A DNA stretch of 8,439 bases from Flammeovirgaceae bacterium UBA4659 (GTDB lineage Bacteria > Bacteroidota > Bacteroidia > Cytophagales > Cyclobacteriaceae), in assembly GCA_002405445.1 (NCBI GenBank), contig DHLV01000232.1, forward strand, positions 6,012 to 14,450, in the 5' to 3' direction. Position 1 is the first letter of the stretch; every line of letters begins with the position of its first letter. The notes beneath the pieces were generated by a model. It was not told the DNA's origin, did not search any database, and saw nothing but the letters and a program-made list of their open reading frames with translations. This document shows positions 1 to 6,784 of this stretch, in pieces. The position numbers and the translations under genes are program-made.

Positions 1-2151
1 CGCTCCTTTTTTTGGAGACAATATCCAATCTTCGCCAAACAACGTCTCTCTTAAAAAAAAGGCACCCGCATTGCATCCGTTGATTAAGAAAACCGGATAC
101 TTTCCCAAGTTATTGTAACCGAGCAGCGGGTCAGACGCAAAACCAATGTCAATGTCGATGGTGCCGGGCGAGGAGTGGCCGAAAAACGTGACCAAGTTCA
201 CACCCTTGTTAACCTGGTCAGCAACGTTAATCAATTGCACGGGGTTGGGGTCGCGCTTACTGATGGTGGCGACAGATGCGCCCCAAAAAGCTGATTGGGC
301 AATTTGTTTAAAACCATCGACATAGGTTCTGAAAACAGGCAGCTCAAACGGCTGAATGCCACCACTCAAATGCAAAGCATTTTTTTTCCATCCATCGGCA
401 ATAGGTGCGGCTTCGAGCTCTTTCATTTTGTTCAGATAGTTGGCCACCTGCAATGAATTGATAGCCGGTAATCGCCCCGTAGCGATTTTTGGTTCAAAAG
501 TAGTGCCGCCCAACCCGGCCGTAAAAGCGATGTCGGCCCCGGGTATTCCTGCTGACGGCACCAAATCCTGCACCTCGCCAGGCGTTGCGGCTTTGCGCTG
601 ATAGGCGGGGTATCCGCTGATGTCGCGGCCTTTGCCCACAAGAAACAGAAACCTGGGGTTGCCGGTGGCCACCAGGTAACGCATGCACTCGTACACCGCC
701 AGCGAAGATGTTTCTCCATAGTTAAATTGATTGTAGAGCTGATCGATAGCGAGCACCAGCGTATCATACCCGCCCCCTTGTGTGCTGGCGCGATACGCTG
801 CATAGGCTTGCACAGGGTTGGCGTAGTCACCTGCGGGGCGCATCAGCCATTTGTTTGTGATGATGACGAACTGCGGAGTTCTACCCGCCAGGTTGCGAAA
901 TGTGATCGGTTGAACGGTAGCGGAGTTGATCTGCGCGCTCGCAAAAATCTTTCGCGCTGCCAGCGTGTTGTTCAACACCGCACTTACCGCGCTGCCGGCC
1001 GGCCTTGTGCCAATCTTGTACACGTTGTCTTTGTCGGTAACATCCCATAGCTGCAGTGACGGTGCAGGGTTGTTGATTTCGATGTACGCTTTATTTACTG
1101 CTCTGGGGCTGATGTAATAATACTTCTCGGCAACGCCTGCGCCATTAAAGTTTTGCGGAAATGTGACTTTGGCGTAGCATACACTCATCTGAAAACGGTT
1201 GTTGGATGCTGCGGAGGCCGACAGGCGTACAGTCAGTGTACCATCGCCTGCGATATCGCTCCATTGCAGCGGTGCGGTGATGATCTGTTTGTCGTAGCCA
1301 AAGAAATTTAGGGTGGCGATGTTGCGCAACCCGGTGCCGGCCAACACCTGCCCTACATGTGGAAAGCCATCCATCCCTACTATTAACATTTCCAGCTGTG
1401 GCACACCTGCAGCGGGCACTGTGTTGTTGATCAGGTTCACCACGTAGTCTACCGATTCATTTTGCCGAATGGGTTGGCCTACCCAACCTTCGCCTTGGTC
1501 AAAAAAAGTATTTTGTAGTTCATCGCCTTGTTTAAAACCGCCACTGTAATAATCAGCGGCTATCCTCATACGCTGCTCGTTGTGGCTCACCTCTTTTGGT
1601 ATGTTGGTGACATTCACTTCAGAGAAAAGATCCATTCGCTTTCCTGCAGGTGGTATGATACGATAGGTAAGAAAATATGCTGCGGTGTCGCTGTAGAGAT
1701 TGTAATAAGCATTTAGTTGGGCTGATGCAGGTTGATAGAGTTTTTGATCGCGTGTGCCATCGTTGCGCTTACCAAAGAACTCGATGAAATCATTAGTGTT
1801 GAACACCGCATCGGCTTCGCCCTGCACAAAAATCGCCTGCTCCACACCACGGTGAAAAATCTGAATCAGGCGTGGGTCAACCGAGGCAACCGGAAAGTTG
1901 GCTGCCTGCAAATCGGAATAGGTAATGCGATAGATGCCATCCTTGGCAACGGGAATCTTAAAATATTGCTGGTTGAAATTAATCCAATTGTTGGCGGTTT
2001 GGGCGGAGGTCAGTGAGTTTTGAAATAAAAAGGCTGCAAGCCACAGGCTATACGCGGCAAGCTGCTTGGTGCGTAATTCGCTAGTCATTGCGTTGACCAA
2101 ACAGCTTGCAGCTTGCGGCTTGACGCCTGAAGCCTTTAAGCCTACACTCAT
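1..2151 (-). CDS. C25 (gingipain-like) cysteine peptidase, T9SS PorU2-like, 3' end outside window
   Basis: The reading frame is open from the left edge to 2151 (717 codons) and has no stop inside the window, so the C-terminal part is missing. The catalytic region is recognisable. A GHSSPG motif carries the likely catalytic His (about residue 659). An INGCNAGAFF motif carries the likely nucleophile Cys (about residue 693). Upstream are LFLVGKGRD and an ATGRLPA segment (about residue 558), both usual in C25 peptidases. The N-terminus after the signal peptide (NWINFNQQYFKIPV, then an HRGVEQ segment and a FIEFFGKRNDGT segment) resembles the N-terminal module of proteins called putative T9SS sortase PorU2. 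The GHSS motif, rather than the GHGG I recall for canonical PorU, argues for PorU2 over PorU. A signal peptide core (LAAYSLWLAAFLF, residues 31-43, likely cleavage after TSA at 50) indicates export. By family knowledge such proteins act at the cell surface or outer membrane; a sortase role is inferred. In-frame ATGs lie at 2196, 2187, 2151 and 2088. I chose 2151 because a GGAGG site precedes it. The 2088 start would give a tidier signal peptide. Confidence 0.85.
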   Translation of the reverse strand, partial: MSVGLKASGVKPQAASCLVNAMTSELRTKQLAAYSLWLAAFLFQNSLTSAQTANNWINFNQQYFKIPVAKDGIYRITYSDLQAANFPVASVDPRLIQIFHRGVEQAIFVQGEADAVFNTNDFIEFFGKRNDGTRDQKLYQPASAQLNAYYNLYSDTAAYFLTYRIIPPAGKRMDLFSEVNVTNIPKEVSHNEQRMRIAADYYSGGFKQGDELQNTFFDQGEGWVGQPIRQNESVDYVVNLINNTVPAAGVPQLEMLIVGMDGFPHVGQVLAGTGLRNIATLNFFGYDKQIITAPLQWSDIAGDGTLTVRLSASAASNNRFQMSVCYAKVTFPQNFNGAGVAEKYYYISPRAVNKAYIEINNPAPSLQLWDVTDKDNVYKIGTRPAGSAVSAVLNNTLAARKIFASAQINSATVQPITFRNLAGRTPQFVIITNKWLMRPAGDYANPVQAYAAYRASTQGGGYDTLVLAIDQLYNQFNYGETSSLAVYECMRYLVATGNPRFLFLVGKGRDISGYPAYQRKAATPGEVQDLVPSAGIPGADIAFTAGLGGTTFEPKIATGRLPAINSLQVANYLNKMKELEAAPIADGWKKNALHLSGGIQPFELPVFRTYVDGFKQIAQSAFWGASVATISKRDPNPVQLINVADQVNKGVNLVTFFGHSSPGTIDIDIGFASDPLLGYNNLGKYPVFLINGCNAGAFFLRETLFGEDWILSPKKGA
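2031..2135. repeat. Foldback of degenerate 7-bp repeats over the start of the C25 gene
   Basis: Two 40-bp arms, 2031-2070 and 2096-2135, are inverted copies of each other (29 of 40 positions match by hand count) around a 25-bp loop. The strongest part is next to the loop: GCAAGCTGCTTGGT on the left pairs with ACCAAACAGCTTGC on the right. Each arm is itself built from heptamers. On the plus strand at 2106-2133 units such as TTGCAGC and TTGCGGC follow each other, and on the minus strand from about 2063 to 2036 units such as TTGCCGC and TTGCAGC occur in register. The element lies within the 5' coding region. The left arm encodes much of the signal-peptide core, and the right arm encodes the 21-residue extension that separates the 2151 and 2088 starts. 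It resembles a REP- or MITE-like intergenic repeat; its function is not known. Confidence 0.6.
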
Positions 2152-2157
2152 AAAATT

Positions 2158-2162
2158 CCTCC
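2158..2162 (-). promoter_or_regulatory. Shine-Dalgarno-like site GGAGG deciding the C25 peptidase start
   Basis: On the minus strand GGAGG lies 6 nt before the ATG at 2151. It supports that start over the downstream ATG at 2088, which has only repeat sequence in front of it, and over the ATGs at 2187 and 2196. Shine-Dalgarno sites are a weak guide in Bacteroidota, so this is suggestive only. Confidence 0.5.
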
Positions 2163-2214
2163 AAAAGCTCGTGGCTAGAATTCCCATCCAACACATTAAC
2201 TCTATATCCAACTT

Positions 2215-2222
2215 CAAAAATA
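2215..2222 (-). promoter_or_regulatory. Candidate Bacteroidota -7 promoter element (TATTTTTG)
   Basis: The minus strand reads TATTTTTG, a full match to the TAnnTTTG -7 consensus of Bacteroidota primary sigma factor promoters. It lies 63 bp upstream of the 2151 start of the C25 gene, a plausible leader length. No TTG-type -33 element is seen at the expected ~20-bp spacing; the nearest TTTG (2255-2258 on the minus strand) is too far. The rest of the 2152-2342 divergent gap shows no RNA gene, clear terminator or convincing promoter for the plus-strand gene. Confidence 0.4.
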
Positions 2223-2342
2223 GTGGTAACAGGCCACACTAGCTATTTGCCATTCAAAAATGCAAAGTCGATTTCCTTTGAAATGTAGCTTTCAAAACTC
2301 ATCAAACATCACTACTTTCCAAAAAAACGCCTCCGACACACT

Positions 2343-3803
2343 ATGAAAACCATCTGCATCGCCTTTGCTTTTCTCTTCTCAAACCTCTCTTCGTTGCTTG
2401 CCCAGGATCTCAAAATAACAGGCGAGAAAGACAAACAACTTGTGCTACAACAACTCGGGAAAAAATACCCTGCTTATGCTGCCATCGCCAAGCAGATTTG
2501 GGCCAATGCAGAGTTGGGTTTTCAAGAAACAAAAAGCAGCGCGCTGTTGCAAGAGACATTGCAAAATGCAGGTTTTGAGGTAAAGCCAGGTGTAGCTGAA
2601 ATGCCGACAGCTTTTGTGGCAACGTTTGGCTCGGGTAAGCCCGTAATCGGAATTTTGGCGGAGTTTGATGCCCTGCCGGGGCTTTCGCAGGACAGTGTGC
2701 CATTTAAAAAGGCTTTAATCGAAGGCAAAGCGGGGCACGCGTGCGGCCACAACCTTTTCGGTACCGCATCATCGGCAGCGGCCATCGAATTAAAAAATTG
2801 GTTATCGAAAAATAAAAAATCAGGTACAATCAAACTCTTTGGCACACCGGCCGAAGAAGGTGGCGGAGCAAAAGTATACATGGTGCGCGATGGCTTATTC
2901 AGCGATGTAGATGCCGTGTTACACTGGCATCCCTCTAATGCCAACAACGCCAGCCCCGAATCATGCATGGCCATCAAACAAACATTGTTTCGGTTTTATG
3001 GGAAAGCCGCACATGCAGCCGCTGCACCGGAGAAGGGCCGCTCTGCGCTAGACGCGGTAGAAGCCATGAACTACATGACAAACATGATGCGCGAGCACGT
3101 GCCCTCAGATGCGCGCATCCACTACGTAATCACCAAAGGTGGATTGGCCGCCAACGTGGTGCCCGAGTTTGCCGAAGTAGAATATATGGTGCGCCACCCC
3201 AATGCTGCGGTAGTAGCAGAAATTTGGGATCGCATTGTGAAATGTGCCGAAGGTGCAGCCAATGGCACAGAGACCGCGATGAAGTACGAAGTAATCTCTG
3301 GCTCTTTTAATTTGTTGCCCAATGAAACGCTGTCGCGGATGATGTACGAAAATCTGAAAAAAGTAGGTGGTGTAAACTATTCACCCTCCGAAGTAGAGTT
3401 TGCCAAAAAATTGCAGAGCAGTTTTTCCTTCAAAGCACCTGACTTAGCCGAGGCGCAAAAAATTCAGCCATTTACACTGGGTGGCTTTTTCCCTGCCTCC
3501 ACCGATGTAGGCGACATTACCTGGGTAGTGCCGACTGCAGGCTTGGGAACTGCCACCTGGGTGCCGGGCGCACCTGCGCACAGTTGGCAGGCCGTTGCCA
3601 CGGGAAGTACAAGTATCGGTTTGAAGGCGATGATGAACGCTGCGAAGACACTCGCCTTTACGGGCATTGATCTATTCAATAACCCAGAACTATGCGACAA
3701 AGCAAAGAAAGAGCTGGCAGAAAAAACAGGTGCCGACTTCAAATACAAATCTTTGATTGGCGACCGTAAGCCTCCTTTGGATTTTAGAAAGGGGTTGAAC
3801 TGA
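2343..3803 (+). CDS. Exported M20-family amidohydrolase, AbgB-like (p-aminobenzoyl-glutamate hydrolase subunit B type)
   Basis: This 486-residue protein is close to the length of AbgB-type M20D amidohydrolases. Visible family motifs, in order, are ILAEFDALPGLSQ (104-116), the metal-site segment AGHACGHNLFGT (130-141, with C134 and H136), GTPAEEGGG (167-175, with E171/E172 as general base and metal ligand), HWHPS (194-198), and a lid-domain KAAHAAAAPEKGRSA (221-235, H224). Near the C-terminus PAHSW (411-415) should supply the last metal ligand. The predicted reaction is metal-dependent hydrolysis of an amide bond in an N-acyl or aminobenzoyl amino acid or dipeptide; the substrate cannot be read from sequence. 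Residues 1-20 form a clear signal peptide (hydrophobic CIAFAFLF, cleavage near LLA/Q), so it should act in the periplasm or on the surface, unlike cytoplasmic E. coli AbgB. The ATG has no Shine-Dalgarno site, usual for this phylum. It is divergent from the C25 gene and convergent with rseP, 21 bp away, and appears monocistronic. Confidence 0.9.
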   Translation: MKTICIAFAFLFSNLSSLLAQDLKITGEKDKQLVLQQLGKKYPAYAAIAKQIWANAELGFQETKSSALLQETLQNAGFEVKPGVAEMPTAFVATFGSGKPVIGILAEFDALPGLSQDSVPFKKALIEGKAGHACGHNLFGTASSAAAIELKNWLSKNKKSGTIKLFGTPAEEGGGAKVYMVRDGLFSDVDAVLHWHPSNANNASPESCMAIKQTLFRFYGKAAHAAAAPEKGRSALDAVEAMNYMTNMMREHVPSDARIHYVITKGGLAANVVPEFAEVEYMVRHPNAAVVAEIWDRIVKCAEGAANGTETAMKYEVISGSFNLLPNETLSRMMYENLKKVGGVNYSPSEVEFAKKLQSSFSFKAPDLAEAQKIQPFTLGGFFPASTDVGDITWVVPTAGLGTATWVPGAPAHSWQAVATGSTSIGLKAMMNAAKTLAFTGIDLFNNPELCDKAKKELAEKTGADFKYKSLIGDRKPPLDFRKGLN

Positions 3804-3824
3804 TTGATAACTAAATCGAAAAAG

Positions 3825-5213
3825 CTATTTCGTGAAGTCGTTGTAAAACGCAAACACCATAATCATCAACAAAATTGCCATACCAATTTTAATCGAGTTT
3901 TCGAAAAACTTTTCAGATGGCTCTTTGCCAGAAATCATTTCGTACATCAAGAACATCACATAGCCACCGTCTAAGGCGGGTATCGGCAAAAAGTTCATAA
4001 ACGCCAATACCATCGAAAGCAAACCGGTCATTCGCCAAAAGCGTTCCCAATCCCACTCGCCCCCATACATTTGGGCCATACCCACCGGGCCTGAAAGGGA
4101 TTTTGAAAACGACATTTTGCCGGAGAAGATTTTACCAAAAGCTTTTATCTGCAGCCAAATCACGCCAAAGGCGCGCGCAGTGCCCATCGGTATTGACTCG
4201 AAAAACCCATATTTAGTTGTTACAAAGTCAGTCTTAGCTGGCCCCAACGGACCGAACCCAATTTGCGCTTGATCTTTGAACGACTCTTTAAAAGTCAAAA
4301 CTTGCTCTCCACGTTTGATCTTCAACGAAAGCGAATCGTGGGGCTTACTTCTGATGATAGCCGACACTTCATCGTAATACATAATCGGCTCTCCATTTAC
4401 TTCCACCATTTGATCTCCCTTTTGCAAGCCTATTTTCTTAGCAACCGAACCTTGCGCGTACTTCGACTCGTAGATCTCCCCCTTGTCATTGAAGAAAAAT
4501 TCAACTTTATCCGAAATTCTTCCAACCACTGCCGGCATCCGGAAAGATAAAAATGTAGATGCTGATTCTTTTGAATTGAAGTTTTCTACAAAATTCTCGG
4601 GAATGGCAATGTTCACTTCTTTGCCATCGCGTAATACGGTATAGCTAGCATTCTCAGACAACAATAAATCCGGCTTCGTCAAATCATCAAAATTCTGAAA
4701 CTCGCTTCCATTGATCTTGATAATTCTATCACCGGTCTTCAATCCAATTTTCTGAGCTAGTTCGTGAGCGTGGATGCCGCCATGTGTGTTCACATACGCT
4801 TGTGGAAGTGAAATGTCGCCAATCACATACGTAATGCCCACAAAAATCATAATGCCCACCACCACATTCACAATGATTCCGCCCATCATTACAATCAGGC
4901 GCTGCCAGGCTGGCTTAGAACGAAACTCCCAAGGTTCTGCCGGAGCTTTCATTTGTTCTTTGTCCATGCTCTCGTCTACCATGCCGGCTATTTTTACATA
5001 GCCACCCAACGGAAACCAGCCAAGGCCATATTCGGTGTCACCTTTCTTGTACTTCAACAGCGAAAAGTTCAACACGTTTGCCATGGGAAAGAGGAAGTCA
5101 AAAAAGAGATAAAACTTTTCGACTTTAATATTGAACATGCGGGCAGCAAAAAAATGACCCCACTCGTGCACCACTATCAAAATTGAAAGACTCAACAAAA
5201 GCTGAGCCGTCAT
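3825..5213 (-). CDS. rseP: RIP metalloprotease RseP (site-2 protease, M50)
   Basis: This is an inner-membrane intramembrane zinc protease. By family knowledge it cuts transmembrane anti-sigma factors and leftover signal peptides. Numbering here is from the longer ATG at 5228 (467 aa); subtract 5 for the preferred start at 5213 (462 aa). The zinc site HEWGH lies at 21-25 within the first membrane segment. A FPLGGYVKIAGM segment follows at 72-83, then a second membrane segment (~108-135). Two PDZ domains are marked by GLKTGDRIIKING (162-174) and GLQKGDQMVEVNG (267-279). The C-terminal catalytic segment NFLPIPALDGG (412-422) supplies the third zinc ligand Asp (D420), and a last hydrophobic stretch lies at ~446-462. 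All key residues are present. I prefer 5213 because GGAGGG sits 7 nt before it, while the ATGs at 5219 and 5228 overlap or precede that site. The gene follows dxr closely and is probably co-transcribed. It converges on the amidohydrolase gene. Confidence 0.95.
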   Translation of the reverse strand: MTAQLLLSLSILIVVHEWGHFFAARMFNIKVEKFYLFFDFLFPMANVLNFSLLKYKKGDTEYGLGWFPLGGYVKIAGMVDESMDKEQMKAPAEPWEFRSKPAWQRLIVMMGGIIVNVVVGIMIFVGITYVIGDISLPQAYVNTHGGIHAHELAQKIGLKTGDRIIKINGSEFQNFDDLTKPDLLLSENASYTVLRDGKEVNIAIPENFVENFNSKESASTFLSFRMPAVVGRISDKVEFFFNDKGEIYESKYAQGSVAKKIGLQKGDQMVEVNGEPIMYYDEVSAIIRSKPHDSLSLKIKRGEQVLTFKESFKDQAQIGFGPLGPAKTDFVTTKYGFFESIPMGTARAFGVIWLQIKAFGKIFSGKMSFSKSLSGPVGMAQMYGGEWDWERFWRMTGLLSMVLAFMNFLPIPALDGGYVMFLMYEMISGKEPSEKFFENSIKIGMAILLMIMVFAFYNDFTK

Positions 5214-5220
5214 GATCATA

Positions 5221-5226
5221 CCCTCC
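5221..5226 (-). promoter_or_regulatory. Shine-Dalgarno site GGAGGG deciding the rseP start
   Basis: On the minus strand GGAGGG precedes the ATG at 5213 by 7 nt. It partly overlaps the upstream ATG at 5228 and is 1 nt from the ATG at 5219, too close for either. The third Met is therefore the likely initiator, giving an N-terminus MTAQLLLSLSILIVVHEWGH that fits the usual short pre-HExxH segment of RseP. Confidence 0.6.
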
Positions 5227-5239
5227 ATAGACTATTTCG

Positions 5240-6406
5240 TCAAAGTTGTTTTGTAATTTCTTTCGCCTTCGCCCGTGTTTCGCGGTTGGTTTCGATATAA
5301 TCCTGCAAGCTTGGGTTGGTCACAAAACTGATTTTTTTCATGCATTGTTCCACCAACTCACTCATCTGCAAAAAACCTAGCCTATCGTTCAAAAACTCCT
5401 CTACCGCTACTTCGTTGGCTGCATTGAGCACACAAGGCATGTTACCACCTCGGTGCAAGGCCTCAAAAGCGAGTGCAAGATTACGAAAAGTTTCCGTATC
5501 GGGCTTTTCAAATGTAAGGCTTGGATACTTCGAAAAATCAAATCGTGGAAAGTCAGTGTTAAGCCTTTCGGGATATCCCAGCGCAAATTGAATGGGCAAA
5601 CGCATATCGGGTAAACCAAGTTGCGCTTTAATGGAACTATCTCTGAACTGCACGAGTGAGTGAACAATGGATTGAGGATGCACAATCACTTCAATTTGGT
5701 CCGCTTTCAACCCAAAAAGCCATTTGGCTTCAATTACTTCCAACCCCTTATTCATTAAACTGGCTGAATCAATGGTAACTTTTGCGCCCATCGTCCAGTT
5801 GGGATGCTTTAAGGCTTGTGCTTTGGTTACCGACATTAGCTCTTCGCGCTTCTTTCCAAGGAACGGGCCGCCCGAGGCGGTCAAAATTATTTTTTCGATC
5901 GGGTTATCAAATTCGCCTACCAAGCATTGAAAAATAGCGGAATGCTCAGAGTCAACCGGGTAGATGTTCACTCCCTTTTCACGTGCCAAGCGAGTAATGA
6001 GGTCTCCCGCCACTACCAATGTTTCTTTGTTCGCCAATGCAATGTTTTTACCGGCCTCAATCGCTTTGATGGTGGGCTGTAAACCCGAGTATCCAACCAA
6101 GGCGGTAAGCACCATGTCAATCACATCCATTTGTACCACAGATGCAATGGCATTATCGCCTGCAAACACTTTGATATCATGCGGCAGCAAAGCGCCCTTT
6201 ACCTGTTCGTAAAGTGTTTCATTGGCAATGACAACCGCATTGGGCTTGAATTGCCGTGCCTGCTCAATCAACAACTGCGCGTTGTTTTGCGCGGTCAATA
6301 CTTCTACCTCAAATTTTTCAGGATGGGCAGCAACTACTTCTAGCGCCTGTGTGCCAATAGAGCCGGTGGACCCGAGGATGGCGATGTGTTTTTTTTCGGA
6401 TAGCAC
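5240..6406 (-). CDS. dxr: 1-deoxy-D-xylulose 5-phosphate reductoisomerase
   Basis: The protein converts 1-deoxy-D-xylulose 5-phosphate to 2-C-methyl-D-erythritol 4-phosphate with NADPH and a divalent metal, the committed step of the non-mevalonate isoprenoid pathway, in the cytosol. It has 388 residues, the normal length. Seen motifs are the NADPH-binding GSTGSIG (12-18), ALANKETLV (123-131), the metal ligands in PVDSEHSAIFQ (150-160, D152 and E154), TASGGPF (176-182), the flexible-loop HPNWTMG (201-207), the SLMNKGLEVIEA segment (216-227, third metal ligand E223), VHPQSIVHS (242-250), and LNAANEVAV (327-335). Nothing essential is missing. The start is GTG at 6406; no in-frame ATG exists between the upstream in-frame stop and the GSTGSIG motif, and no Shine-Dalgarno site precedes it. 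It lies 48 bp after hepT and 11-26 bp before rseP, so it is probably part of the same transcript. Confidence 0.97.
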   Translation of the reverse strand: MLSEKKHIAILGSTGSIGTQALEVVAAHPEKFEVEVLTAQNNAQLLIEQARQFKPNAVVIANETLYEQVKGALLPHDIKVFAGDNAIASVVQMDVIDMVLTALVGYSGLQPTIKAIEAGKNIALANKETLVVAGDLITRLAREKGVNIYPVDSEHSAIFQCLVGEFDNPIEKIILTASGGPFLGKKREELMSVTKAQALKHPNWTMGAKVTIDSASLMNKGLEVIEAKWLFGLKADQIEVIVHPQSIVHSLVQFRDSSIKAQLGLPDMRLPIQFALGYPERLNTDFPRFDFSKYPSLTFEKPDTETFRNLALAFEALHRGGNMPCVLNAANEVAVEEFLNDRLGFLQMSELVEQCMKKISFVTNPSLQDYIETNRETRAKAKEITKQL

Positions 6407-6423
6407 TGAAAACTTGAATTTAT

Positions 6424-6444
6424 TTAAGGATTGAGGCTTGAGGA
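6424..6444 (+). repeat. Short run of 7-bp repeats between hepT and dxr
   Basis: Three adjacent heptamers, TTAAGGA, TTGAGGC and TTGAGGA, fill nearly half of the 48-bp hepT-dxr gap. They belong to the same degenerate family as units at 2106-2133 (for example TTGCGGC and TTGACGC). The run has too few copies to be certain it is not chance. It could mark a degraded copy of the larger foldback element. Confidence 0.4.
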
Positions 6445-6454
6445 AAAATGATAA

Positions 6455-6784
6455 TTAAACTTGCAGATCGGTCAACTGCTTTTTTAACTCAATTATATCA
6501 ACGGTGACTACTTGCCAAACGGAAGGCAAATCGATCCCAAAATATTCGTGAATTACTTTATTGCGCATGGCTCCAATTTTCCGCCAAGGTATGTGAGCCT
6601 CTTTCTGCTTAAATGCATCTTGAACTTTTTTTGAGGCTTCACCGATGATTTGAATGTTTCGAATGACGGCATCCTGAATCAAGAAGTTAGCGTAAAAATC
6701 CGACTCTGAAACGTTATGAACATACTGTTCGATTCGGGTGATTGAATTGAGCATATGGACGATGTACAATTTATCGTCTTTCAT
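6455..6784 (-). CDS. hepT: HepT-like HEPN-domain toxin (DUF86 family)
   Basis: This is a small all-helical HEPN protein of 109 residues, about the usual DUF86/HepT length. The defining Rx4-6H RNase motif is intact as RNKVIHEY (R74, H79), and the trailing Tyr (Y81) completes the RxxxxHxY form in which, in characterised pairs, the partner MntA adds AMP to the tyrosine to silence the toxin. Other typical features are the IQDAVIRNIQIIGEA helix (37-51) and IPWRKIGAMRNK (65-76). By family knowledge HepT is a ribonuclease acting in the cytosol; target RNA here is unknown. I chose ATG at 6784 because it overlaps the mntA stop as TGATG, a standard coupled arrangement; an in-frame TTG one codon earlier is the alternative. 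The gene ends 48 bp before dxr. No frameshift or truncation is seen, so the module looks functional. Confidence 0.88.
   Translation of the reverse strand: MKDDKLYIVHMLNSITRIEQYVHNVSESDFYANFLIQDAVIRNIQIIGEASKKVQDAFKQKEAHIPWRKIGAMRNKVIHEYFGIDLPSVWQVVTVDIIELKKQLTDLQV

Noticed and set aside
432..830. Minus-strand open frame of 132 codons and several plus-strand frames between 727 and 2016
   Set aside because: They lie wholly inside the C25 peptidase frame in other phases, show no recognisable motifs, and the C25 translation explains the region fully.
2086..2088. Reading the C25 gene as broken because the longer N-terminus is made of repeats
   Set aside because: The frame is intact from 2151 to the left edge with both catalytic motifs present, so there is no sign of a pseudogene in the visible part.
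2277..2293. TTTG followed by TAGCTTTC as a promoter for the plus-strand amidohydrolase
   Set aside because: The -7-like element misses the last G of TAnnTTTG and the two elements are only about 5 bp apart, far below the usual ~20 bp.
3817..3832. Near-palindrome CGAAAAAGCTATTTCG between the convergent amidohydrolase and rseP genes, possible bidirectional terminator
   Set aside because: The stem is only about five A/T-rich pairs, overlaps the rseP stop codon, and has no T-run on either side. It is too weak to call a terminator.
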